Source of the DNA: Bacillus massiliigorillae
GTDB taxonomy: Bacteria; Bacillota; Bacilli; Bacillales; DSM-1321
Direction: 5' to 3'
Assembly: GCF_000380245.2 (NCBI RefSeq)
Contig: NZ_HG428742.1
Span: 235,245 to 299,244 of the forward strand
DNA: 64,000 nt
Position numbers and translations under genes: made by a program. Positions 1 to 10,900 of this stretch are shown here, piece after piece. The notes under the pieces were generated by a model, which worked only from the letters and a program-made list of their open reading frames with translations, was not told where the DNA came from and ran no database searches. The stretch's first letter is position 1, and the number at the start of each line of letters is the position of its first letter.

Positions 1-678
1 AATCAAATTTCATTATCTGGAATTGAGTTACAACAAAATGGGGATAATATAGTTGCTATCGCCTTTGTCCGTAACAGTTTAAACAAAGCGATTACATTTG
101 AAAATGTTACGTTATTATTATTAGACGAAAACCAAGAGCCATTTGCTCGTCATGAATTTGATATGTCAGAACTAGGCGAACTACCAAAGACTAGTAGCCG
201 TCCATGGCAATTCGTATTTCCAAAAGAATCTCTAATGAAAAGTGAGTTTTCAACAACTGATTGGACACTTGCTTTTGAGATTAAACCGAAGCACGCTTTA
301 GATCTTGCTGAATCTTGGGATAAGAGCTTAAGCTCTGAAGGTAAAGCTCAATTGCAAGAAATCGTAGATGGGCTAACTCCTCCAAAACACGGTGAAGTAA
401 ACTTTATGGGTCTACAAGCAGTTCAACATCAAGATGGGAATTTACATGTAACTGTCCTAATCAGAAACGGTAGCCCTAAATCAATTAGCATTCAACAATT
501 GCCGCTTCAAGTATGGGATGCTTCTGGTGACATCGTTGCAAAGGGAGCTTTTAAATTAGATGACTTAGAAGTGAAAGCCAACACAACTAAGCCTTGGACA
601 TTCATCTTCCCAAAATCATTAGTATTAAAAGATGAGCTTGATTTCAGCTCTTGGAAAGTTGCAGCTGTAGAAGCTTAA
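1..678 (+). CDS. slaP: S-layer assembly protein, SLAP-domain family (5' truncated by window edge)
   Basis: The frame is open from base 1, so the gene begins outside the window; the visible part is 225 residues. It contains two copies of a similar unit, each ending in a motif of the type RPWQFVFPKE / KPWTFIFPKS followed by a short W-containing strand (DWTLAFE / SWKVAAVE). This duplicated pattern is typical of the accessory-Sec S-layer assembly protein (SlaP) that works with SecA2 to export S-layer proteins in Bacillus anthracis-type bacteria. No membrane segment is seen in this part, which fits a cytoplasmic export factor. The location at the edge of a cluster of S-layer genes supports the role. 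secA2 would be expected just left of the window, but that is inference. A terminator follows directly. Confidence 0.75.
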   Translation, partial: NQISLSGIELQQNGDNIVAIAFVRNSLNKAITFENVTLLLLDENQEPFARHEFDMSELGELPKTSSRPWQFVFPKESLMKSEFSTTDWTLAFEIKPKHALDLAESWDKSLSSEGKAQLQEIVDGLTPPKHGEVNFMGLQAVQHQDGNLHVTVLIRNGSPKSISIQQLPLQVWDASGDIVAKGAFKLDDLEVKANTTKPWTFIFPKSLVLKDELDFSSWKVAAVEA

Positions 679-684
679 TCAAGA

Positions 685-718
685 AACAGACTTATTCTTT
701 TGAATGAGTCTGTTTTTT
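685..718 (+). terminator. Rho-independent terminator after slaP
   Basis: A 13-bp stem (685-697 with 702-714, one G-T pair), a 4-base loop and a run of six T follow the slaP stop codon by a few bases. Confidence 0.85.
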
Positions 719-789
719 GCATTGAAGTAAGGCAAGAATCTAGAACCTATCAAAAAGGACCAGGTAAGAAAGTATATAATTTTGAATGG

Positions 790-937
790 TGTCTAGCTCC
801 AGCGCCCAGCGACTAGTAGATTTCGCCCATCTCCCTACGATAAGTCAACATCGAATCGGCTACCACCTCTTCGTGTTTCCTTTATCTCAGTCGAAGTGCT
901 CCAATCTATACGTCGCAGAACGGGCGCTTGCGCTTTT
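790..937. repeat. Dispersed ~150 bp repeat, copy A
   Basis: This block begins GTCTAGCTCCAGCGCCCAGC and ends with a GGGCGCTTGCGCTTTT-like segment. It matches, in the opposite orientation, the blocks at 13972-14121 and 33538-33686 over nearly their whole length. The ends are partly complementary (AGCGCC/GGGCGCT and short palindromes), so a folded RNA or DNA form is likely. It fills most of the intergenic gap 679-1008. No ORF lies in it. It resembles the non-coding repeats scattered through intergenic regions of Bacillaceae genomes. Confidence 0.85.
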
Positions 938-1008
938 CTTAGTTTGAGCGTGATTCTGGATGATTGTCTTCAATAGGTCTATACTTACCTATTAAGGGGG
1001 AAGAAACG

Positions 1009-1773
1009 TTGATACATGACATATTCGCATCATATGCCAGCTTACTAGATTTAAATATGTGGATTGAAGAACTTTCAAAGCCAAGCTCTTGGGGAATGAT
1101 TCTATCATTAGCTGTACTAGAATGCTTACTATCTGCCGATAACGCATTAGTACTATCTGCTTTTGTACAGCGACTACCAAAGCATCAACAAAAGAAAGCA
1201 TTAGTGTATGGATTATGGGGTGCTTATATCTTCCGTTTTATTCTAATTGGTTTAGGAGCCTATTTAATTCACTTATGGTTTATTAAATTATTAGGAGCTC
1301 TATACTTATTATGGTTAGCTTTCAAATTCTTTAAAGATAAATATAGTTCAAAAAGTACTACAGAAGAAGAAAACCACACGCCAAAGGCTGCTGGTGGTAT
1401 GCTAGTCAAGATGTTCGGTGTATTTTGGGCTACCATCATTAGCATTGAATTGATGGATTTAAGCTTTTCAGTTGATAGTATCCTTGCGTCGCTAGCAGTA
1501 TCGGATGAATTATGGCTCGTTCTGTTAGGGGGCATGCTAGGAATTCTATTAATGCGTGGAATTGCAACACTATTTATCGAGCTGATGAATAAAGTGCCGG
1601 AACTAGAAACAACCGCTTATATTCTTATCGCCTTCATTGGAGCAAAGATGGGATTAACATTACTAGACATTGAAATTCCTAATAGTATCTTCTTCACAGT
1701 GATGATTTTAGCTTTCGTTGTTACATTTGTTGTTCATTATTTTCACAAAGGAAAAGAAGGACGAACTGTCTAA
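1009..1773 (+). CDS. TerC-family integral membrane protein (YkoY-like)
   Basis: The protein has about seven hydrophobic segments and the conserved acidic TerC motifs: SADNALVLS near residue 44 and ELMDLSFSVDS near residues 150-156. TerC proteins of the YkoY type are implicated in manganese efflux or metalation of exported proteins during secretion. The TTG at 1009 is preferred because AAGGGGG lies 8 bases upstream and the product is then 254 residues, the usual family size; an upstream in-frame TTG at 964 has no ribosome site. No yybP-ykoY manganese riboswitch is visible upstream; the dispersed repeat occupies that space. A YkoY-like role in supporting exported metalloproteins would fit a secretion-rich locus, but that is inference. 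Confidence 0.8.
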   Translation: MIHDIFASYASLLDLNMWIEELSKPSSWGMILSLAVLECLLSADNALVLSAFVQRLPKHQQKKALVYGLWGAYIFRFILIGLGAYLIHLWFIKLLGALYLLWLAFKFFKDKYSSKSTTEEENHTPKAAGGMLVKMFGVFWATIISIELMDLSFSVDSILASLAVSDELWLVLLGGMLGILLMRGIATLFIELMNKVPELETTAYILIAFIGAKMGLTLLDIEIPNSIFFTVMILAFVVTFVVHYFHKGKEGRTV

Positions 1774-1830
1774 CATTCCACATTGTATTTTCATACAACG
1801 AATAAAAAATAGCATATTATATGAATATAA

Positions 1831-1868
1831 AAAACGGATGTCCTTATGAAACGAGGACATCCGTTTTT
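1831..1868. terminator. Bidirectional terminator between terC and the glycosidase gene
   Basis: A 14-bp stem (1831-1844 with 1854-1868 region) carries A-runs and T-runs on both flanks. It sits between two convergent genes and can end transcription from either side. Confidence 0.85.
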
Positions 1869-1871
1869 CTA

Positions 1872-3824
1872 TTAATTATAGTTAGCCATCAATGCATCTA
1901 AATAAATTGTACCACTATTTTTATTAGTAGCATTTCCTTCAGCTACATAAATACTTTCGATGGAAATTGGATAAGCAATATTTTTTGGAATGACTGCTTT
2001 TACTTGCTTCCATTGTCCTTTCCAATCAAGCTTATGTTCTTCCGTGAAATTAAGTGTGTACTCTTTACCATTCTTATCTAAAATTTTAGTTCGTAGCCAA
2101 TGCTTCTTCGCATCCGCCCATACCCAAACAGAAAGTGAAGTTGGTGTCGAAGGTACAGTTAATTTTGATGAAGGCTTCATATATGAAGCAGATACAGCAC
2201 TACTTTTATAGCTTGTAAAATCATACTTGATTCCAATATATCCTGTACCTTCTTTTTTCAAGCTACTATGATTTTCTATTAAACTAGTTTTTGCTTTTGC
2301 ACTTGCAGGCTTCCACTGTTTAACAGAATCTAATGAGCTTACAACGACGGGTTTATTGTCGATTACTGTAACTGGAATTTTCTTCACAGCAGTACCGCTC
2401 TTAATCACTACACTGCCTGTACCCACTCGTTCCGCTATAAATGTTGAGTTGTCCATACGTCCTATATTTCCCTCAACGGAATATTGAACAGGATATGCAG
2501 AAGGATTCAAAAGATTTTTATAGCTATCTAATGCAGATGTAACATTAAAGCTTACCTTACTTCCTACCACTACATTTCCTTTAGTGGATTGAGATACTTG
2601 AAGTTCGTTCGGTACACCATAAGGAGCTGTGCTAATCGCCTCTAATATAGCCGTAACATAACGTTGATTGCCGTAGGTTGGCATATTCACTAATGAAGCA
2701 TAACGATTCCATGGACTTCTAACAGCCATTGTCGTTGAACCACCACCATCTAAATTAATAGCTTGGTAAGCCCCTTTCTTAATTAAAAGATTAGCAAATT
2801 CGCGATATGTCATACCTTTATTTTTTCCTTTTTGATCAACAGTAACCATAAATACTTTCTTACCTGTTATATCGATTGCAACAGCCGTACGAGCTGATCG
2901 CTCCCTAGCTTTATCACCTGAGACCGTTATATTTACCTTTCCATCTTGCACTAGCAACGGACCGCTCGCTAACATAAATTGTGCATCTTTCCATTTATCA
3001 TCAATATTTAATGTAACAGAGACAGAGTCTCCTATTTTCATATTTTTCAAAGCAGCTACTTGCGTTCCTGAAGCAGATAAGACAAAACCATCTTTCGGGA
3101 TTGTACTACCCGTTGTTTGTCCATAAGGTCTAATACTTGCTACTTTCCCTGTAAGAGTTTCTCCAAATGATGCCTCTTGATCAAGAATCTTCGATAAACC
3201 TTTAATAACTACTTCATAGCCAAATTGATTTGTTCGAGTTTTACCAATAGTGTCTCCATAACTATATTTAGAAGTATATAAAACACTATTGTTATCTTCT
3301 CTATCTACATTATAATGATTCATCTTTATCGTTTGATTATTATGTGTAACAGCAATATCAACATTAAAACGATCAATAATTGCCTTTTTATCTTTCGTTA
3401 AACCGATAGCAGCTGGAACATGCATATAGCCTGTATCCGCATCTGCTTCTTTACCTAAATGGAGAATTTTATTATTCTTCGCTAATAGATAAGAAATATT
3501 ACCAGTAGTCATATTATAAACAGAGGCATTAACAGCTCCGACAACGTGATGTTTGTCACGAGTTTCGACCTTTGCAAGTGACGTTACAGGCAACATTTTT
3601 TCAATAGGCGTTGATACACCAAAATCAACCGTTGTATACGGGTTATTTAAATTAAGTTTCAATGTATTAACTAATTGATTCCGCTTATCGATAACCGTTT
3701 GTTCAGAACTCCAATCAACGCCAGGTGTTACCGCCGTATAGGCAGCAAAACTCTTCGAACCCCCAAAAACCAGTAAAGCACAGCAACAGAGAAGTAAACT
3801 AGATGTTACTCTTTTAATATTCAA
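1872..3824 (-). CDS. Secreted phosphodiester glycosidase-domain protein (NAGPA-like)
   Basis: A 650-residue exported protein with an N-terminal signal peptide ending around FGGSKSFA-A. Residues 85-400 match the phosphodiester glycosidase (NAGPA, DUF2233-type) domain: RTAVAID near 312-318 and the hallmark LDGGGSTTM at 358-366. Proteins with this domain cleave sugar-phosphodiester bonds and in Gram-positives are suspected to act on wall polymers or exopolysaccharide. The C-terminal 250 residues look like beta-sandwich modules, including an Ig-like stretch and a final carbohydrate-binding-like domain. The start is TTG with AAAGG about 11 bases upstream. There is no SLH domain or sortase motif, so it is probably secreted or weakly wall-bound. 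Substrate is unknown. Confidence 0.75.
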   Translation of the reverse strand: MNIKRVTSSLLLCCCALLVFGGSKSFAAYTAVTPGVDWSSEQTVIDKRNQLVNTLKLNLNNPYTTVDFGVSTPIEKMLPVTSLAKVETRDKHHVVGAVNASVYNMTTGNISYLLAKNNKILHLGKEADADTGYMHVPAAIGLTKDKKAIIDRFNVDIAVTHNNQTIKMNHYNVDREDNNSVLYTSKYSYGDTIGKTRTNQFGYEVVIKGLSKILDQEASFGETLTGKVASIRPYGQTTGSTIPKDGFVLSASGTQVAALKNMKIGDSVSVTLNIDDKWKDAQFMLASGPLLVQDGKVNITVSGDKARERSARTAVAIDITGKKVFMVTVDQKGKNKGMTYREFANLLIKKGAYQAINLDGGGSTTMAVRSPWNRYASLVNMPTYGNQRYVTAILEAISTAPYGVPNELQVSQSTKGNVVVGSKVSFNVTSALDSYKNLLNPSAYPVQYSVEGNIGRMDNSTFIAERVGTGSVVIKSGTAVKKIPVTVIDNKPVVVSSLDSVKQWKPASAKAKTSLIENHSSLKKEGTGYIGIKYDFTSYKSSAVSASYMKPSSKLTVPSTPTSLSVWVWADAKKHWLRTKILDKNGKEYTLNFTEEHKLDWKGQWKQVKAVIPKNIAYPISIESIYVAEGNATNKNSGTIYLDALMANYN

Positions 3825-3910
3825 AACTATTACAACCTTTCTAATTTTTCTTCTATTACTCTACTACTCTACTATATTTACCTTTCTATTCCAAACGTTA
3901 TGGGTAAAAC

Positions 3911-3946
3911 AAAAAAGATATCTGCTAGTAAGCAGATATCTTTTTT
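3911..3946. terminator. Perfect 16-bp terminator hairpin
   Basis: AAAAAAGATATCTGCT at 3911-3926 pairs perfectly with 3931-3946 around a 4-base loop; flanking A and T tracts make it active in both directions. It lies upstream of the glycosidase gene, about 170 bases beyond the other terminator (4112-4154), so it insulates the glycosidase promoter. Confidence 0.8.
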
Positions 3947-4111
3947 GTCTTCGACCAACCTTTGACCTACGTTTATCGTATTACAAAACGGAAATGGTAT
4001 TACAATACATATTTTATCATATACCAAACGTATTACAAGACTATTATGAAAATATTTCTTCTATTGGATATAATTATAATATTTTTCCATATTTTATTCC
4101 ATTTTTCAGGT

Positions 4112-4154
4112 AAAAAAGAGGTTATTTCCATTTTCACTTTGGAAATAACCTCTT
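4112..4154 (-). terminator. Terminator of the first subtilase
   Basis: A 15-bp stem (4116-4130 with 4139-4154) is followed on the minus strand by six T. It lies just downstream of the stop codon of the subtilase at 4183. Confidence 0.85.
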
Positions 4155-4182
4155 AATCATGCATTCTTAAAAACTATTTGAA

Positions 4183-7100
4183 TTAAGGAGCATATACTTT
4201 CAATGTATATGGCGTGATACTAGCTGCACCATTTGCATCACTTACTTTAACTTGATATTTGCCTGCTTGTAAATTCATTTGGAATTCTTCAAGATCACCT
4301 TGATGGTATGAATCGGATTCCTTAATTAATTTACCATTAGAATACAGGCTGATAACGCTATCTGCTTCTTTTCCAGCTTCAAGTTTCACTGTTACAGCAG
4401 CATTTTTCTTTAAGTCAAATTCATACCAATCCACATCTCCACCTGTAACTCCTGCATTCAAGTAGCCTGTAGCTGTTTGTAAAGTGCCGCTTGCTTGCTT
4501 CATCTTCATTGGTTTCGCCTGACTAGATACTTCATCTTTCTTATTCAGCGATTCTAATTTCAATGTATAAGGTAGTAACGAGAATGAAGATGTATAGTCT
4601 AAGCTGTAACCTCCAACGACAATAAAGTATCCTTTATTTTGAACTGTTTTAAAGGACCCTGATGTAAAATTTTGTAAACCTCTTTCAATTACTTGAATTT
4701 CTTGGTCACCCTCATCCAATTTACCGTTACCATTCGAATCTTCAATAATTGTTGCATAGCCATGATATGGTTGGATTAATTCACTTGGATACTGGTTTCT
4801 TAACGCATTTGTCACAGGATCTACTTCCACTGAGATACCTTTAATACCTGTTTCGTTTGCTGCATAATAATAACGATCAATATCATTAGGCATAGCTAAG
4901 TTTGCCTTTATACTTGACGAAGATAATTTTGCGATATCGTCTTTTTCGTTGTTTGGCTCATATTCATCTTCAGGATTCGCAACGGCTAATTTACTTGTTA
5001 ACTCATATGGTTCAAATGATATTGCATTTCCATCTTCAGAATAATAATTACCAGAAATCGTTACAAGATATTTTTTCCCTTTTTGTAAGCCTGTATAGAA
5101 CTTATCCTTCATGTCAGCGTTATACCAACCCCAAACCATATTTTCGCTAATACCGTTTAGATACGTTAGTACTTCACCATCATCATTTTTCTCTTCTACC
5201 ACTTCAGAAATGCTTACGTATGGAGTTTTCTTCTCTCTATTATTAATACCAAATTCATAAATCGCTGTTTCTTCAGGATTAATTAAGAAAACATCTATAT
5301 CCGTATTGTTTTGTAAATATCCTTTCGCTCGGTCACCGATTCCATAACTTTGAGCACCATCAAGTAACGTTTTCATGATACGGTTTTGTTCTTCAAAATA
5401 TGGATCGCTTGCAGCCTTAACAGCAGAACGTTGCTTCTGCCATAATCTTTGAGAAGTAGCTACTGCCTCACCACTCTTCTCATTTTCTGCTGATTCTCCA
5501 TATAACGTTTCTTCATTAATGCCATCTTCATCCTCTGGTAACACCTTGCTATCAACTTTTAAGGAGTATGGTAATAAGGAAGAGTTATTACCTTCAGATG
5601 CAAGTATTTCTGTCGTAGCCATTGACGGACCGAAATAAAATGTATTGTAGTCGTATGCATTTGCGCCTATTTTAATGATATACTCTTGATCTGCTTGAGC
5701 AGTAAAGGTTAATAATTCCCCTTGACCAATCTTCCCATTATTCGCATAGAATTCTGGTCCACCTGATTCTTCTCCTTCTAAATACACTTTAAGCATATCT
5801 AGCTTTGCTTGAGGTGACAGAGGTTCCCCATTCTCTCCAGTCGCATCTTCTGGAATTATATTGTTTAAATTGTACACACTAATATCTGTGTTTAAGCCTG
5901 GGATTTCAGACAAATTCACTCTAATCATCTGTTCTTCTTTTACCTTTAATGTAAAGTAATCAAAATCTCCATTTTTCACTGCTAATGTATAAGATTTCGC
6001 TGTGTTATATGGAAGACTTGGAATAGCAATCATTTGTTCAATGGTGGACTCATCTTTCGGTAATTCTTTAGCTGCTGTTACAGAAAGTTTGTATGAAGAT
6101 GCCTTGTTTCCAGAGTCATCAAAGTTAGCGTTAACATCTTTCACACCGATAACCATTGTACCGTCAAATGGTGCTTGCAGTAACTTACCTTCTGAGCTAC
6201 CGTCTTGCGAATCATTAATATCTAAAGATTGTACTTTTCCATTTGCGCCATAGAAATGTGTCATGATTTTATAATCATATTGTTTTGCACCTAGTAAAGA
6301 CGTTTGTATATATTCGCCCTTCTTCACTTCAAATTGTAGCCATTTTTGCTCAAACGGTTTCGTAATACTATCTTCCTTCACAACCGGATTACTAACATCT
6401 ACTTTCTCTGCTTTCGCAAGGATTTCTTGCTTTGTCCAATCTTCTTTTACATAGGCTGGTAGTTTCGAAACATCATATGATAAAGCCTTTACAATATTCA
6501 CTAGCCCATGCGCATATTTCGTATCATAACCTGGCTCACCTAAATCATCCGCTGTTTGTTCTAAAATGTATTCCACTTGTGCTGGTGTTAAATTAGGATA
6601 TTTCGATAATAAAAGTGATGCTGCACCTGCAATGACTGGGGAAGCCATTGATGTACCGCTACCTTCCGCGTATGTTGATTTTTTATAAGGCTCATACAGC
6701 GTACTATAAACTGCTTCACCTGGAGCCACAATATCAACTGAAGGACCAAAGCTTGAGAACTCCGATAATTTCTTTTCCTTATTAATAGACCCTACACTTA
6801 TAACACCTTCATAGCCCGCTGGATAATTCACATAATCTGCTGCATCATTTCCAGCAGCAGCTACTACTACTACACCTGCTTTGATTGCTTTCTGAACAGC
6901 CGCTTCTGTGACTGGAGAATTATACGGCATTCCTAGACTCATATTAATAACCTTTGCACCTTTTGCAACAGCTGTAAGAATACCATCTGCTAGCACATAA
7001 TCACTTAAGTAATAGCCATTACCATCCAACACATCAATCGGTAAGATTTTCACATTTGGATTAATCCCATAGCCACCTATACCATTGCCTTTGACCGCTC

Positions 7101-7719
7101 CAATAATACCGGATACATGTGTACCGTGATCTGCTGCAAACGGTTGATTCCCTGGATTTGCAATGTTAATACCAGGTAGTAAATTATCTTTCAAATCCGG
7201 ATGATTTGGGTCTGTTCCCATATCGATAACAGCAACTGTTACTTTATTTTTCCCTGCTAGCTGTTGAGCCTTGTCCACTTGTAGCATAGACAATTGATAT
7301 TGCTGATTCGCTTTAGGGTCGCCTAGAGATTGCAGCTTATAAAGAACACTAGGGCTAACTGACGTTACTTTCTCTAGCTTTTGGTAAACTTTCATTACTT
7401 TTGCTAAATCATTTTTGCTTTTTACTTTCACTACTGCATAATTTAAATCAGCGATTTGACGTACAAGTGTACCACCAGCTGCACGATGTTCTGTTGCTGT
7501 AAGCGGTTTGTTATATCGAATAATAAAAGTATCCTCACTAAAAGGTGATTTTTGCTGATCTTGCTGTAATTGTTGAGACTGTAAATAGGAGATGCTCTTA
7601 AAATTATCTAGCACAGGCAATGTTTTTGCTTTTGCTAGTGTAGCTGACGGCATAGCAGCAGATGCTAATAGAAGTGAACTCAAGCCAAACGCAGCAACTG
7701 TTTTCAAACTCTTCTTCAT
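4183..7719 (-). CDS. Secreted S8 subtilisin-like protease with PPC-type domains
   Basis: An 1178-residue exported serine protease. Order of parts: signal peptide (residues 1-30), an I9-like propeptide-type region (about 60-130), the peptidase S8 domain (about 155-415), then about 760 residues of beta-rich modules including several prepeptidase-C-terminal-like (PPC) domains, the last near the C-terminus. The catalytic set is Asp166 (AVIDMG, where DTG or DSG is usual), His198 (DHGTHVSG), oxyanion Asn291 (AAAGND) and Ser357 (GTSMASP). The start at 7719 is chosen because AAAAGGGGG precedes it by 6-7 bases; an upstream ATG at 7737 overlaps that ribosome site. It is a tandem paralogue of the next gene. 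Likely acts outside the cell on proteins, possibly surface-protein maturation. Confidence 0.88.
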   Translation of the reverse strand: MKKSLKTVAAFGLSSLLLASAAMPSATLAKAKTLPVLDNFKSISYLQSQQLQQDQQKSPFSEDTFIIRYNKPLTATEHRAAGGTLVRQIADLNYAVVKVKSKNDLAKVMKVYQKLEKVTSVSPSVLYKLQSLGDPKANQQYQLSMLQVDKAQQLAGKNKVTVAVIDMGTDPNHPDLKDNLLPGINIANPGNQPFAADHGTHVSGIIGAVKGNGIGGYGINPNVKILPIDVLDGNGYYLSDYVLADGILTAVAKGAKVINMSLGMPYNSPVTEAAVQKAIKAGVVVVAAAGNDAADYVNYPAGYEGVISVGSINKEKKLSEFSSFGPSVDIVAPGEAVYSTLYEPYKKSTYAEGSGTSMASPVIAGAASLLLSKYPNLTPAQVEYILEQTADDLGEPGYDTKYAHGLVNIVKALSYDVSKLPAYVKEDWTKQEILAKAEKVDVSNPVVKEDSITKPFEQKWLQFEVKKGEYIQTSLLGAKQYDYKIMTHFYGANGKVQSLDINDSQDGSSEGKLLQAPFDGTMVIGVKDVNANFDDSGNKASSYKLSVTAAKELPKDESTIEQMIAIPSLPYNTAKSYTLAVKNGDFDYFTLKVKEEQMIRVNLSEIPGLNTDISVYNLNNIIPEDATGENGEPLSPQAKLDMLKVYLEGEESGGPEFYANNGKIGQGELLTFTAQADQEYIIKIGANAYDYNTFYFGPSMATTEILASEGNNSSLLPYSLKVDSKVLPEDEDGINEETLYGESAENEKSGEAVATSQRLWQKQRSAVKAASDPYFEEQNRIMKTLLDGAQSYGIGDRAKGYLQNNTDIDVFLINPEETAIYEFGINNREKKTPYVSISEVVEEKNDDGEVLTYLNGISENMVWGWYNADMKDKFYTGLQKGKKYLVTISGNYYSEDGNAISFEPYELTSKLAVANPEDEYEPNNEKDDIAKLSSSSIKANLAMPNDIDRYYYAANETGIKGISVEVDPVTNALRNQYPSELIQPYHGYATIIEDSNGNGKLDEGDQEIQVIERGLQNFTSGSFKTVQNKGYFIVVGGYSLDYTSSFSLLPYTLKLESLNKKDEVSSQAKPMKMKQASGTLQTATGYLNAGVTGGDVDWYEFDLKKNAAVTVKLEAGKEADSVISLYSNGKLIKESDSYHQGDLEEFQMNLQAGKYQVKVSDANGAASITPYTLKVYAP

Positions 7720-7880
7720 ACATTTCCCCCTTTTCATATTAAAAATTACTAGATTATGTATTTACTAATCTCTTTTGCAATAAGAGATAGCAAACCCCAT
7801 GATTGTTAGACGTATAGAAATTGGGAAAAGTTTCATTATTTTGGATATTTTTATATTTATTTCAAATATTTTTAAATACA

Positions 7881-7930
7881 AAAAAACTGCACCTTCCGCC
7901 GGGTATACCGACAGACGGAACAGTTTTTTT
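7881..7930. terminator. Terminator between the two tandem subtilases
   Basis: An interrupted stem with AAAAAACTG (7881-7889) pairing with CAGTTTTTT (7921-7929), and inner TTCCG/CGGAA arms. It follows the stop codon of the second subtilase, so each paralogue is a separate transcription unit. Confidence 0.8.
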
Positions 7931-7943
7931 AATTACATATAAT

Positions 7944-10900
7944 TTAAGGCGTTGTAACCTTCAATGTATACGGTGAAATACTTGCCGTACCATATGCATC
8001 ATTTACCTTCACCTGATATTTGCCCTTCTCCAAATTCAACTGAATCACTTCATCATCACCTAAATGATAAAGATCTGAGTTTTGAATGAGCTTCCCATTT
8101 TGATAAATACCGAGTACACCATCTATTTCTTTACCTGCTTCAAGTTTTACCGTAACAGTCGAATCTTTACTCACTTCGAACTGATACCAATCAATGTCTC
8201 CGCCGTTAATACCCGCATTCAAATAGCCAGTTGCTGTTTGTAACGCACCATTTTCTTGTTTCATTTTAATTGGTTTTAGTTGGCTTGAGACCTCATCTTG
8301 CTTATTCATAGATTCTAGCTTAAAAGTATATGGTAGCAATGTTAACGGTATATTACCTGTGGTATATCCATAAATTTCAATCAAATAACCTTGTCCTTGT
8401 TTCACTTTAAATGAACCTGAAGAGAATCCACTTGGTCCCTTTTCAATGTAGGCAACCACTTCGTCTCCCTCATCAAACACTCGATTACCATTCTTATCTT
8501 CGACTACACTAGCGAATCCTTCAAAATCACTAAGTAATTCTTGTGGATATTGCTGTTTCATCGCCTCAGTCGCTTTTTCCGCTGTAACTGAAATTGCTTT
8601 TATACCTGTGTCAGGTGCTTGATAATAGAAAATATCACTATCATTTGGCATTGCAAAATTACCTTGGAAAGTAGCGGCTGGTAAGTTTTTAATATTTTTA
8701 TAATCACTTGGCTCATAAGCATCAGATGGATCTGTTATTATCTTCTTAGACGTTAACTCATACGGTTCAAAAGATATTCCTTGTTCTGCATTAGGTGCAA
8801 GTTTCACTAAATATTTCTTACCTTTTTCCATTCCTGTATAGAATTGCTCCATACCACTTCTGTCAAAGCCACTCCAGTCGATGTTATCACTAATATAATT
8901 CGGAATCAGATATGTCTTACCATCTTCACCTTTTTCTTCACTAACCTCAATAATATCCGCAAAAGGAATATTGCCATCATAGTTTTTCAATCCAAATTGA
9001 TAGATTGCTGTTTCTTCTGGCTCCACAAAGAAATAATCTTGGTCCATTTCATTTTGAATATAGCCTTTTGCTTTATCTCCAATTGTGTATGGCAAAGCTT
9101 TTTCTAATATGGTATTCACTTTTGTATTTGCTTCTTCAAAATAATTATCTTCAGCTGCTCGAATACTATTGTTCTTCTTCGCAGCATTACTAATAATAAT
9201 CGTTACAGAATGGTTTTGATTTTCTTCACCTAGAACACTACTATCTAATCCATCCTCATCGGCTGGTAACATTTTACTTGTCACATTAAGTGAATATGGA
9301 ATAAGAGAAGAAGGTTTCTCTTCATCTGGTAACGATAAATCAATGCCAAATATTTGAGCAAATAGTAAATCGATTTCATTCATATTTACGGCATCACCAG
9401 CTAATTTAATAATATACTCTTGGTTTGGTTGGGCTGTAAATGTAACACTTTCACCTTTCCCTACGCCATAACTATTACCTGTAAAATCTGCTGGTAGTTT
9501 TTCTTCACCTTCTAAAGCTTCTTTTAGTCTAGCTAGTTTCTCTAATTCGGAAGGCTGTTCACTTGAATCTCCATCTACTAAATTGCTTGCATTATACACA
9601 CTGATTTCCGTATTAAGACCTGGAATACCAGACATATTAAGCTTAACTAACTGTTCCTCCTGTACTTTCAGTGTAAAGTAATCATAATCTCCTTTTTCAC
9701 CAGCTAGAGTAAATGACTTACCCGATTGATATGGAAGACTTGAAATATCAATCATCTTTTCTACACTTGATTCATCTTTAGGTAATTCCGCTACCTTTTC
9801 AACTGTTAATTTATATTTAGATGCTTGGTTTACAGAATCATCGAAACTACCATTTACATCTTTTACACCAATTGCAAGTGTTCCATCAAATGGAGCTTGA
9901 ATGAGCTTCCCTTCAACTGTACCTTCTTGTGAATCATTTACATCAAATGATTCTACTTTATTATTTCCCCCGAAGAAATGCCCCATGATTTTGTAATCGT
10001 ACATTTTAGAGCCTTCTAGAACAGTTTGAATATACTCACCCTTTTTCACTTCAAGTTGAATCCATTTTTGTTCGTAAGGTTTTGTAATAGCCCCTTCTTT
10101 AATAACCTTCTCCGTTGCATCTACTTGCTCAGCTTGCAGTTGAATTTCTTTATGTGTCCATTCATTTTTCACATAGGATGGCATATCTTTCACATTATAA
10201 GATAATGCCTTGACGGGATTAACAAGGCCGTTCGCATATTTTGTATCAAAGCCTTTTTCACCAAGATCATCCGCTGTTTTCTCTAAAATATATTCTACTT
10301 GAGCTGGTGTTAAGTTTGGATATTTCGCTAGCAGAAGCGAAGCTACACCTGCTACCACTGGCGATGCCATCGACGTACCACTAGCAGAAATGAAAGTTGA
10401 TTTCTTTTCATAATTGTATAACGTACTATAAACATCTTCTCCTGGAGCTACAACGTCTACAGAAGGTCCAAAATTAGAATAGGAAGACAGTTCTTTCTTC
10501 TTGTTGATTGAACCTACACTAATTACACCTTCATAGGCTGCAGGATATTCTACTTCATCACTGCCACTATTACCAGCAGCAGCTACAACAACAACGCCGC
10601 TTTCAATAGCTTTTGATACTGCATCCTCAAGAATTGGTGTTGTCCCAGGTCCACTTAAGCTCATATTAATAACTTTTGCACCTTTCTCAACTGCATATAA
10701 AATGGCATCTGCAATACTTACATCAGACGCACCCCAGCCACCATCAAAAACATCGATTGGCAATATCTTTGCGTTAGGGTTAATCCCATAGCCACCTATA
10801 CCGTTTCCTTTTTCAGCGGCAATAATACCTGAAACGTGCGTACCATGATCAATGTCTTGTGCAATATTTTGATTCGCAGGGTTTGCAGCATTATAACCTG

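Noticed and set aside
679..1008. yybP-ykoY manganese riboswitch upstream of the TerC gene
   Set aside because: The gap is filled by the dispersed repeat and none of the conserved riboswitch motifs could be seen.
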